From Thermoplasmatota archaeon (GTDB lineage: Archaea > Thermoplasmatota > E2 > DHVEG-1), in assembly GCA_018824925.1 (NCBI GenBank), contig JAHJFH010000322.1, positions 1 to 5,407 of the forward strand: DNA of 5,407 nt, in the 5' to 3' direction. Positions 1 through 5,407 of the stretch are shown here, in pieces (position 1 is the first letter of the stretch; every line of letters begins with the position of its first letter). The notes under the pieces were generated by a model, which saw nothing but the letters and a program-made list of their open reading frames with translations, searched no databases and was not told the DNA's origin. Position numbers and translations under genes: made by a program.

Positions 1-123
1 ACTCTTCACTAGTGGGATAAATGGTTTCCAATCGATCTGTTGTTTCATCAATTCAAGACGGTCTCCAAGTCCCTTCACTTTTTGATACTGTTGCTTGAGA
101 ATAAATTTGTTAAAACTCATCAT
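1..123 (-). CDS. IS5-family transposase, N-terminal part (runs off the left edge)
   Basis: The reverse strand read from position 123 gives 41 uninterrupted codons beginning MMSFNKFILKQQYQKV and continuing through GLGDRL and IDWKPFIPLVK. This layout (a short helix with QY.KV, then LGDRL, then a hydrophobic IDW..F.P segment) is the usual start of IS5-type DDE transposases found in euryarchaeal and bacterial insertion sequences. The catalytic DDE domain would lie beyond the left edge, so I cannot tell whether the gene is intact. Two ATG codons stand in tandem (121-123 and 118-120). A GGAG at 130-133 on the same strand is 6 bases from the first and 9 from the second, so either could be used. A TATATGA-like sequence (158-164, minus strand) could serve as its TATA box. 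The family call rests on remembered sequence style over a short piece, so it is probable rather than certain. Confidence 0.72.
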   Translation of the reverse strand, partial: MMSFNKFILKQQYQKVKGLGDRLELMKQQIDWKPFIPLVKS

Positions 124-160
124 CCCTCACTCCTTATGTATGAGAAATGGTTGATGATCA

Positions 161-200
161 TATAGAGGTTTCTATGAGGGGTTTTTCAAAACCCTCTATA
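161..200. repeat. Nested palindrome, probable insertion-sequence terminal repeat region
   Basis: Two nested inverted repeats are visible. The inner arms are GAGGGGTTTT (176-185) and AAAACCCTC (188-196), which pair along nine bases with one bulged G and a two-base loop. The outer arms are TATAGAGGTT (161-170) and AACCCTCTATA (190-200), which match apart from one extra base. The element sits just upstream of the transposase start, where the terminal inverted repeat of an IS5-type element would be expected. The IS boundary is therefore probably near 196-200, with TATA or part of it as a possible target sequence. The opposite end of the element is outside the window, so neither the repeat nor a target duplication can be confirmed. 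The structure could also block transcription between the transposase and its surroundings. Confidence 0.5.
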
Positions 201-460
201 ATTTCTTACTAAGATAAATATTTTTTATAACTGAAAAACCGATGACTAATGAACTCTTTTTATACTGTTCGAGCATTTCGTTTTATATAATTTAATTATC
301 TGATAAAATTTCATATTTTAAAAATCATAAAATACATTATGTTACTAATAAAAACTACCGTTAAGCATAGAATATTTTTGATAACCATTTATTTGTAACA
401 CTCATAACAATTAAATCAAAATATTTATTATGGCATCATTGTTATATGTAATATTACCCA
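201..460. other. AT-rich non-coding stretch upstream of the histidine kinase
   Basis: No convincing gene is present here on either strand; the only short reading frames lack a ribosome-binding site and end within about 20 codons. The stretch is very AT-rich. It contains a TATA-like box (282-290), a second AT-rich candidate around 418-431, and an 8-base inverted repeat with arms ATAACAAT (404-411) and ATTGTTAT (438-445) that brackets the second candidate. It probably holds the kinase promoter plus any host sequence between the insertion element and the kinase. No tRNA-like or riboswitch-like fold was recognised. Confidence 0.5.
282..290 (+). promoter_or_regulatory. Possible archaeal TATA box for the histidine kinase
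   Basis: TTTATATAA is a close match to the archaeal TATA consensus. If used, transcription would begin near 310-315 and leave an untranslated leader of about 155 bases. The alternative AT-rich site near 418-431 would give a short leader. In sequence this AT-rich, TATA-like words arise easily by chance. Confidence 0.28.
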
Positions 461-469
461 GAGGATGGT

Positions 470-2851
470 ATGCACCTTCAACCAGAAATTATAGATCAGC
501 TGCGACAAGAGGAACTAGAAGGGAAACTATATGAAAAAACAAAAAAATCTCGACCTGATAATCTTGACAACCTGACAACATTAGGCATACATGATGTACT
601 TAATCTTCTCGCAGATCCTGTGGTTATTGTCAATAGACAAGGAAAATTACTTTGGATCAATAATGCAGTCGAAACCATAACCCATTATACCAAGGACGAT
701 TTAATTGGAAAAAATTTTTTTAATATAAAATTAATTACTGCTAAAGGCAAGACACTACTTCTAAAAAACCTAACAAAACGTATGCTGGGAAAAACCATCA
801 ACCCCTATGTAATTGAGGTGTTAACAAAAGAAGGACAAAAACTTTACTATGAAATAAATGCTACCATAATTTCGTATCAAGGTGCACAAGCAGATTTAGT
901 CGTTCTTCGAGATGTTAACGAACGAAAATTAGCTGAAAAAAAAATTGATAATCAACAAGATAAACTACGTGCTATCTTAGAACATCTTCAAGCAGGAATT
1001 GTACTAATTGAAGCAAGTTCTCATACTATCGTAGATGTAAATCCTTTTGCCGCTCATTTAATCGGTCTGCCACAAGAGAAAATCGTTGGAAATATCTGTC
1101 ATAAATTCATCTGTCCATCCGAAGTTGGCAAATGCCCAATCACGGATTTAAAGGAAACAGTCAATAATTCACGTCGCATTCTTATCACGGCATCTGGTGA
1201 AAAAAAACCTATTTTAAAAACAGTCTCCTCTGTTTATCTTGATGGAATTAAATATATTATTGATAGCTTTGTTGACATATCTGAAATAGAAAAAACTAAA
1301 GAAGCTTTAGAAGAAAGTGAAGAAAAAATACGAACGATAACGACCTCAGCTAAAGATGCTATAATCATGATGGATAATAATGGCAATATCTCTTTTTGGA
1401 ATCAAGCAGCAAATGATATATTTGGCTATACCCCAGAAGAAGCACTAGGCAAGCAGCTTCACCGCTTTTTAGCCCCTTCACACTTTTATACCGCATACAC
1501 TTCAGGTTTTACCCACTTTCAACAAACGGGTAATGGTCCCGCGGTTGGAAAAACTCTAGAACTTGTTGCCCTTAGAAAAAATGGGGAAGAATTTCCTATA
1601 GAACTTTCGTTATCATCAGTAAAAATCAAACAACAATGGCATGCGATAGGCATTATTCGAGATATTTGTGAGCGAAAAGAAGCAGAAAAGAAATTACAGC
1701 AAGCAAAAAATGAATCAGATTATATTCTCAACGGAGCAGCAGATGGTATACGCATCGTCAGTCTTAAAAAAGAAATCATTACCATGAATGATACGTTAGC
1801 AAAAATGGTGGGGGTAACAAAAGAACAGGCACAAAATCTTCGCTGTAAAGATCTGTTCAAATCAGAATTTTGTGAAACCGAACAATGTGCACTTAGAAAA
1901 ATACTCAAAACCGGAGAAAGTTTTCAAGAAGAACGAATAATGCAAACACAAGATGGAACACACATCCCCTGCCTAGCAATGATATCTCCATACAAGGATA
2001 AAGATGGTACAATAATTGGTGTTATCGAAGATTATCGAGATATCACAAAAATAATTGAAACCGAACAGCAACTACGTTTCGCAGAAGAACATTTAAAAAC
2101 CCTTAATGAAGAACTCGAAAAAAAGGTACAAGAACGAACCAAAGACGTAGAACATCTTTTAAAACAAAAAGATGAATTTATTAACCAACTCGGACATGAT
2201 CTGAAAACCCCTCTTAGCCCCCTCATTAATCTCATACCGTTTCTAGCAAAAGATGAACAAGATCCAAAACGTAAAGAATTATTTGAAATCATTTTAAGAA
2301 ATACAGATTACATGAAAAACATGGTTATGAAAACCATAAAACTTGCCCAACTCAATTCCACAAATATGCAGCTATTTTTCAATGAAACCCCTCTCTTACC
2401 TGAAATCAATAAAATTTTAGAGAATAATTCCGAAATATTTGAACAAAATAGCATAATCATCCATAATCATATATCTCCCACAATCCGTGTTAATATAGAT
2501 AAAATACATTTCAACGATCTCATCACAAATCTTATCAGTAATTCTATAAAATATACCAAAGGACCAGGTATTATAGAGATTTCTGCCGAAGAAAAAGACA
2601 ATTATGTATCGATTACCTTCAAAGATTCTGGCATTGGAATGAACTCAGAGCAACTTGAAAATATGTTTGATGAATTCTATAAAGCTGATTGGAGTCGTCA
2701 TGATTTCAATAGTAGCGGTCTCGGTCTTTCAATCTGTAAAAAAATTGTGGAACTCCATGGAGGATATATCTACATAGAAAGTGAAGGAATGGGGAAAGGA
2801 ACAATAGTCAATTTCACCCTTCCGAAATATCAAATAAAAAATATAACGTAA
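470..2851 (+). CDS. Multi-PAS cytoplasmic sensor histidine kinase
   Basis: This 793-residue sensor kinase should autophosphorylate a histidine and pass the phosphate to a response regulator. Four PAS domains are visible at about 37-155, 160-280, 286-405 and 413-530. A short charged coiled coil follows (about 530-568), then the HisKA dimerisation helix with the H-box GHDLKTPL, phosphoacceptor His576. The ATPase domain has the N-box (N687, N691), G1 DSGIGM (719-724), F-box FDEFY (733-737), G2 SGLGLSI (749-755) and G3 GMGKGT (773-778), so it should be active. There is no signal peptide or membrane segment, so the input signal is cytoplasmic. PAS2 carries C210-x4-C215-x6-C222 and PAS4 carries C459, C468 and C473; both resemble recurrent cysteine-bearing PAS types whose ligand is not known to me. 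The ATG at 470 follows GAGG (461-464) at a 5-base spacing. No response regulator lies beside it and no receiver domain is fused, so its partner is elsewhere. Confidence 0.95.
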   Translation: MHLQPEIIDQLRQEELEGKLYEKTKKSRPDNLDNLTTLGIHDVLNLLADPVVIVNRQGKLLWINNAVETITHYTKDDLIGKNFFNIKLITAKGKTLLLKNLTKRMLGKTINPYVIEVLTKEGQKLYYEINATIISYQGAQADLVVLRDVNERKLAEKKIDNQQDKLRAILEHLQAGIVLIEASSHTIVDVNPFAAHLIGLPQEKIVGNICHKFICPSEVGKCPITDLKETVNNSRRILITASGEKKPILKTVSSVYLDGIKYIIDSFVDISEIEKTKEALEESEEKIRTITTSAKDAIIMMDNNGNISFWNQAANDIFGYTPEEALGKQLHRFLAPSHFYTAYTSGFTHFQQTGNGPAVGKTLELVALRKNGEEFPIELSLSSVKIKQQWHAIGIIRDICERKEAEKKLQQAKNESDYILNGAADGIRIVSLKKEIITMNDTLAKMVGVTKEQAQNLRCKDLFKSEFCETEQCALRKILKTGESFQEERIMQTQDGTHIPCLAMISPYKDKDGTIIGVIEDYRDITKIIETEQQLRFAEEHLKTLNEELEKKVQERTKDVEHLLKQKDEFINQLGHDLKTPLSPLINLIPFLAKDEQDPKRKELFEIILRNTDYMKNMVMKTIKLAQLNSTNMQLFFNETPLLPEINKILENNSEIFEQNSIIIHNHISPTIRVNIDKIHFNDLITNLISNSIKYTKGPGIIEISAEEKDNYVSITFKDSGIGMNSEQLENMFDEFYKADWSRHDFNSSGLGLSICKKIVELHGGYIYIESEGMGKGTIVNFTLPKYQIKNIT

Positions 2852-2908
2852 ATAAATCCAAAAAAATTATTCAATATTTTTAAGTGAGATATAAATTTGC
2901 ATCTTCTT

Positions 2909-2947
2909 GGGATAATTGATACCCCATGTTTGTATTATTTTTGTTTA
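2909..2947 (+). terminator. Possible transcription terminator after the kinase gene
   Basis: A weak hairpin, GGGAT (2909-2913) with ATACCC (2919-2924) and a short loop, is followed by a T-rich tract at about 2929-2947 with runs of three to five T. Archaeal RNA polymerase can terminate at T-rich tracts with little or no hairpin. An earlier run of five T at 2877-2881 is an alternative. The stem is short with one bulge, so this is tentative. Confidence 0.3.
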
Positions 2948-2972
2948 TAATCAGGGACATAAATCATATAAA
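2944..2972 (+). promoter_or_regulatory. Possible promoter of the oxidoreductase-SCP2 operon
   Basis: Two TATA-like words, TTTATAAT (2944-2951) and ATATAAA (2966-2972), lie in the gap before the oxidoreductase. The second would place the transcription start near 2995 and leave a leader of about 30 bases, a normal archaeal arrangement. A separate promoter here fits the 174-base gap from the kinase. The choice between the two boxes, and whether either is used, cannot be settled by reading. Confidence 0.3.
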
Positions 2973-3025
2973 CTGTAACCTCTTTTCTACGCATGTTAAT
3001 ATCAATCTGGGGGTAAGAGTATCTA

Positions 3026-4954
3026 ATGACATTAGAAAGTGTTTTAACGATTGCTGAGAAGGGTACCCATTGCGGGATGTGTAAAATCGATTTCCTTGGA
3101 TCTGGTTTGTGTCCCGCAGGAAAAAAACATGGATTCTTAGCATACTGGCCGCAGGGACGTATGGAAATTGTGAAAGCCTTAGCAGCAGGCACTCTACAAC
3201 CAACAGAGAAATTAGTTGATATTGTAAATGCCTGTCCGTTATGTGGTATGTGCGATAAACAATGTAATTTTATCACCCAACTCCGGCCAGAAAAAGTGGC
3301 AGCTGCTCTTAAAGAATATGTGAATACACTTGATCCAAAAAAGCTTAAAAAAACATCAGCAGATGAAACGGTAAAAGCCCTCCAACAAATTGTTGGAGAA
3401 CAATGGGCAACCAATGACCCCGTTATTCAAACAGCCTACGTTAAATCCATCATTCCACCACATACGCCCCTTAATTATTATGTCGTCATGCCAAAAACTA
3501 CCCAAGAAGTCGCACAAATTATTAAGTATGCTAATAAACACAACATCCCATATATGCCTCGTAGTGGTGGCACTATGCTTTCCTACACTCTAACCACGGT
3601 ACTAAGCACCGCAATTGGTTTAGAACACGGTATCATCATAGATCTCTTACGACTCAACCACCTTGATGTTGATCCTGCTAATCAAATCGCAACTGTTGGT
3701 GCAGGGATAACAGCGTTTGACCTCCAGAAAGAGGCATATAAACATGAACTTAGGGTTAATGTTGCTGAAGCAGGTGCCCATATCTGTGCAAACCTTGCAT
3801 CAACGGGTATATGTACCACCTGGGGAAACACCTATGGCTGGGCAACAGATAACTACATCGATGTAGAGCTTGTTGATGAAGAAGGAAATATCCTTCATCA
3901 AAGCGATATAGATATCAAAAATCCTTATTCCGCCGAGCACGGTCTTACCAGTATTAAATTAACGCCCCCCGGCATTGTGACATCTGCAACCGTGAAGTTA
4001 TACCCGGTTTTTAAGGATGAAGATGCAGTAATGGTGCCCTTTGAAAACCTTGCGGATGCCGTCGATTTCGGTTCTTATCTAGCAAAACGAGACATCGGAT
4101 TATCATTAGTAATTATGTCACGAAAATATCTTTCTGAATTTATTTCTCCAACACAGAAAATCGCAAATGATTTTGAATATATCGCAGAACACTACATGAA
4201 ACTCAATTATGTTGTTGCGATTGTATGTCATAAACTTGATCGAAAAATCATTGAAGATATGGTAGACGTCATTATTGACAGTGCCATGATGAAAACCCTC
4301 ATACTTGGTTCACCACGATTTTCAAAACTGAAAGAAAGTGAATTTCTGAAAATATTATCTGAGGAAGAAAACCCTCTCAAAGCACTTTTTACTGGACCAA
4401 TTCGAGAACATCTGATAAAAGCACTAGATGCATCACCAGCACAGATTGCACAAGTCTTTGATCCAGATCTCAGGGATTTTTTCACAAAAATCTACGCACA
4501 ACCCCATATGACTAATGTGGTATGGCTCCATGCTTTCCGAATACTTCCATCACGATTATTACGACAGCGCATGTTTATCCCCAGGGGTGGCGTCCTTAAA
4601 GCAGATAAAAAAATCATCCTTGGTTTTGTGGATATGCTCTCAGAAGTTGGTAAAAAATATCATCATGAACACGCTCTTGGTTACATCAATTTCTTTGAAC
4701 ATGGAAAATTTTGTGTCTTAGAATATGACTATTATTATGATCATAATAATCCTGAAGCAACCAAAAGAGTCAATAAAGCAATTCTTGAAACCCTTGAAAG
4801 GACGCTTATGATGGATGGTATTATTGGAGATCTTCATTTCTATTTCAAAGGCCTCTTCAGAAAGGAACATATTCTCTATCCCATACCAAAGGCTATTTCA
4901 AAAGATGAACAACTGTTATTTAAAGAATTAATTGGAAGTATTTTAGGGGAGTGA
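3026..4954 (+). CDS. Fe-S/FAD-binding oxidoreductase, GlcD/D-lactate dehydrogenase-like
   Basis: This 642-residue soluble protein probably oxidises or reduces a small organic substrate using FAD, with electrons passing through Fe-S centres. The N-terminal region (about 10-95) has C16-x2-C19-x9-C29-P and C70-x2-C73-x2-C76-x3-C80, an HdrC/GlpC-like ferredoxin arrangement. Residues about 150-328 are a PCMH-type FAD domain: the PRSGGT motif (178-183) contacts FAD in this fold, followed by VGAGI (224-228), the stretch from ASTGI to WGNTYGWATD (258-275) and GIVTSATVKLYP (316-327). T183 stands where covalently flavinylated relatives have histidine, so FAD is probably not bound at that position. The C-terminal part (about 329-642) aligns only loosely with FAD-oxidase C domains and lacks a clear EHG signature. 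The substrate is unknown. An in-frame stop at 3014 and no other nearby start fix the ATG at 3026; a G-rich run (3009-3013) is a distant, weak SD. The next gene follows after 7 bases. Confidence 0.9.
   Translation: MTLESVLTIAEKGTHCGMCKIDFLGSGLCPAGKKHGFLAYWPQGRMEIVKALAAGTLQPTEKLVDIVNACPLCGMCDKQCNFITQLRPEKVAAALKEYVNTLDPKKLKKTSADETVKALQQIVGEQWATNDPVIQTAYVKSIIPPHTPLNYYVVMPKTTQEVAQIIKYANKHNIPYMPRSGGTMLSYTLTTVLSTAIGLEHGIIIDLLRLNHLDVDPANQIATVGAGITAFDLQKEAYKHELRVNVAEAGAHICANLASTGICTTWGNTYGWATDNYIDVELVDEEGNILHQSDIDIKNPYSAEHGLTSIKLTPPGIVTSATVKLYPVFKDEDAVMVPFENLADAVDFGSYLAKRDIGLSLVIMSRKYLSEFISPTQKIANDFEYIAEHYMKLNYVVAIVCHKLDRKIIEDMVDVIIDSAMMKTLILGSPRFSKLKESEFLKILSEEENPLKALFTGPIREHLIKALDASPAQIAQVFDPDLRDFFTKIYAQPHMTNVVWLHAFRILPSRLLRQRMFIPRGGVLKADKKIILGFVDMLSEVGKKYHHEHALGYINFFEHGKFCVLEYDYYYDHNNPEATKRVNKAILETLERTLMMDGIIGDLHFYFKGLFRKEHILYPIPKAISKDEQLLFKELIGSILGE
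4946..4954 (+). promoter_or_regulatory. Shine-Dalgarno site of the SCP2 gene, inside the upstream stop region
   Basis: GGGGAGTGA resembles the archaeal consensus GGAGGTGA and includes the TGA stop of the oxidoreductase (4952-4954). It is 7 bases from the ATG at 4962. Ribosomes ending on the first gene would uncover or reuse this site, so the two genes are probably translationally coupled. It also fixes the SCP2 start. Confidence 0.7.
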
Positions 4955-4961
4955 ACATAAG

Positions 4962-5375
4962 ATGGTAAAATTCCTAACACAAGAATGGATAGAATTAGGA
5001 AAAAAATACATGAATGATAAACTTGATCCTACAGCGGATCTAAAAAACGTTAGCACTACTTTGCTTAACGTTATCGAACACGTCCCACCAGACGACACGA
5101 CTATGTACTTTTATCTTTGCCTTGACAAAGGGAAATTAACTGAATTTGAGGCAGGATCTGACCCTACCTTTGAAAACAAAGAAGCCCAGTTTGTCATCCG
5201 GGCAGGATATGGGACATTCAAAGGTATTATACAAGGCGAAATGAGCATGGGGTTAGCATTATTAAAAAACCGATTAAAACTTAAAGGAAGCAAAATGAAG
5301 GCACTACAACTTATAAAACCCCTGGACAAAGTCATAACCTCCCTTCAAGAGGTCACCGACGAATTTGAAGAATAA
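4962..5375 (+). CDS. SCP2 (sterol carrier protein 2-like) domain protein
   Basis: This 137-residue protein is essentially a single SCP2 fold. The start MVKFLTQEWIE resembles the opening helix of archaeal SCP2 proteins. The central strands (about 47-65) and the segment from FVIRAGYGTFKGIIQGE (77-93) through the helix MSMGLALLKNRLKLKG (94-109) match the family core: a hydrophobic pocket wall, a K/W-x-I-I-x-G-E turn and the K-L-K-G strand. The length is normal for a stand-alone SCP2 domain. Family members bind hydrophobic ligands such as lipids or fatty acyl compounds. Archaea make no sterols in the usual sense, so an isoprenoid or acyl ligand is more likely, but this is inference. There is no signal peptide or membrane helix, so it should be cytoplasmic. 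Its position directly after the Fe-S/FAD oxidoreductase suggests it serves that enzyme, as substrate carrier or accessory subunit. Confidence 0.88.
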   Translation: MVKFLTQEWIELGKKYMNDKLDPTADLKNVSTTLLNVIEHVPPDDTTMYFYLCLDKGKLTEFEAGSDPTFENKEAQFVIRAGYGTFKGIIQGEMSMGLALLKNRLKLKGSKMKALQLIKPLDKVITSLQEVTDEFEE

Positions 5376-5388
5376 AAATGATGATCCC

Positions 5389-5393
5389 GGAGG
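5389..5393 (+). promoter_or_regulatory. Shine-Dalgarno site of the next gene
   Basis: GGAGG lies 14 bases after the SCP2 stop codon and 4 bases before the ATG at 5398. It is the strongest SD core in the window and is the main evidence that another gene starts at the right edge. Confidence 0.6.
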
Positions 5394-5397
5394 ATAC

Positions 5398-5407
5398 ATG
5401 CCATCAC
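5398..5407 (+). CDS. Start of a further operon gene, truncated by the window edge
   Basis: Only ATG-CCA-TCA (Met-Pro-Ser) and one more base are inside the window. The ATG follows GGAGG at a 4-base spacing and begins 22 bases after the SCP2 stop, in the same direction, so it is probably the third gene of the oxidoreductase-SCP2 operon. Two earlier ATG codons (5378 and 5381) lie in other frames relative to 5398. The frame from 5378 also stays open to the edge, but it has only a poor SD. Nothing can be said about the product. Confidence 0.5.

Noticed and set aside
242..295. A 17-codon open frame in the gene-poor region upstream of the kinase.
   Set aside because: It has no ribosome-binding site, no recognisable peptide features, and overlaps the TATA-like box.
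465..467. An ATG five bases before the chosen kinase start.
   Set aside because: It is out of frame with the kinase and directly abuts the GAGG that serves as ribosome-binding site for the ATG at 470.
124..469. Search for a CRISPR array, tRNA or riboswitch in the longest gene-free stretch.
   Set aside because: No regularly spaced repeats, no cloverleaf with a T-arm consensus and no recognisable aptamer motif were found. Only the palindrome and AT-rich promoter-like sequence stand out.
936..944. A run of nine A in the kinase gene, considered as a slippage or frameshift site.
   Set aside because: The frame continues without interruption through PAS2 to the end, and lysine-rich linkers between PAS domains naturally produce such runs. 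Nothing suggests programmed slippage.
2032..2292. An 86-codon minus-strand open frame, rich in Ser, Cys, Arg and Phe.
   Set aside because: It lies opposite the coiled coil and HisKA region of the kinase. The composition is what lysine- and glutamate-rich codons give when read backwards.
2935..3414. A 159-codon open frame on the minus strand covering the kinase-oxidoreductase gap and the start of the oxidoreductase.
   Set aside because: It overlaps the well-supported Fe-S region of the oxidoreductase, has no recognisable domain, and its composition looks like the complement of that coding sequence.

Overview
The window looks archaeal, most likely a low-GC euryarchaeon of the Thermoplasmatota or methanogen-related kind. 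The evidence is indirect. The kinase phosphoacceptor box reads GHDLKTPL rather than the bacterial SHELRTPL, the multi-PAS architecture is common in euryarchaea, and an SCP2-type protein is paired with an Fe-S/FAD oxidoreductase. The Shine-Dalgarno sites (GGGGAGTGA, GGAGG) and AT-rich upstream regions with TATA-like boxes also fit. No rRNA, tRNA or taxonomic marker is present, so the assignment is an inference from protein style.

Layout. Positions 1-123 (minus strand) hold the first 41 codons of an IS5-type transposase that runs off the left edge. A strong palindrome at 161-200 probably lies at or near the end of that insertion sequence. Positions 201-469 are AT-rich, contain no gene and lead into the first full gene. 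Positions 470-2851 (+) encode a soluble 793-residue sensor histidine kinase with four PAS domains, two of them rich in cysteine. No response regulator is adjacent. A 174-base gap with terminator-like and TATA-like sequence follows. Positions 3026-4954 (+) encode a 642-residue oxidoreductase with an N-terminal cysteine-rich Fe-S region and a FAD-binding domain of the D-lactate/glycolate dehydrogenase (GlcD, PCMH) fold. Seven bases later, 4962-5375 (+) encodes a 137-residue SCP2 (sterol carrier protein 2-like) domain protein. After 22 more bases an SD-led ATG at 5398 starts a further gene cut by the right edge.

Working together. The oxidoreductase, SCP2 protein and truncated third gene form a tight co-directional operon. 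The simplest reading is a redox enzyme with a small hydrophobic-ligand-binding partner, perhaps acting on a lipid, isoprenoid or acyl compound, but the substrate cannot be read from the sequence. The kinase is separated by a likely transcription boundary, so a regulatory link to the operon is possible but unsupported. I see no clear new defence or mobile system. The points most worth checking are the oxidoreductase-SCP2 pairing, the incomplete first cysteine motif of the oxidoreductase, and the cysteine-rich PAS domains.
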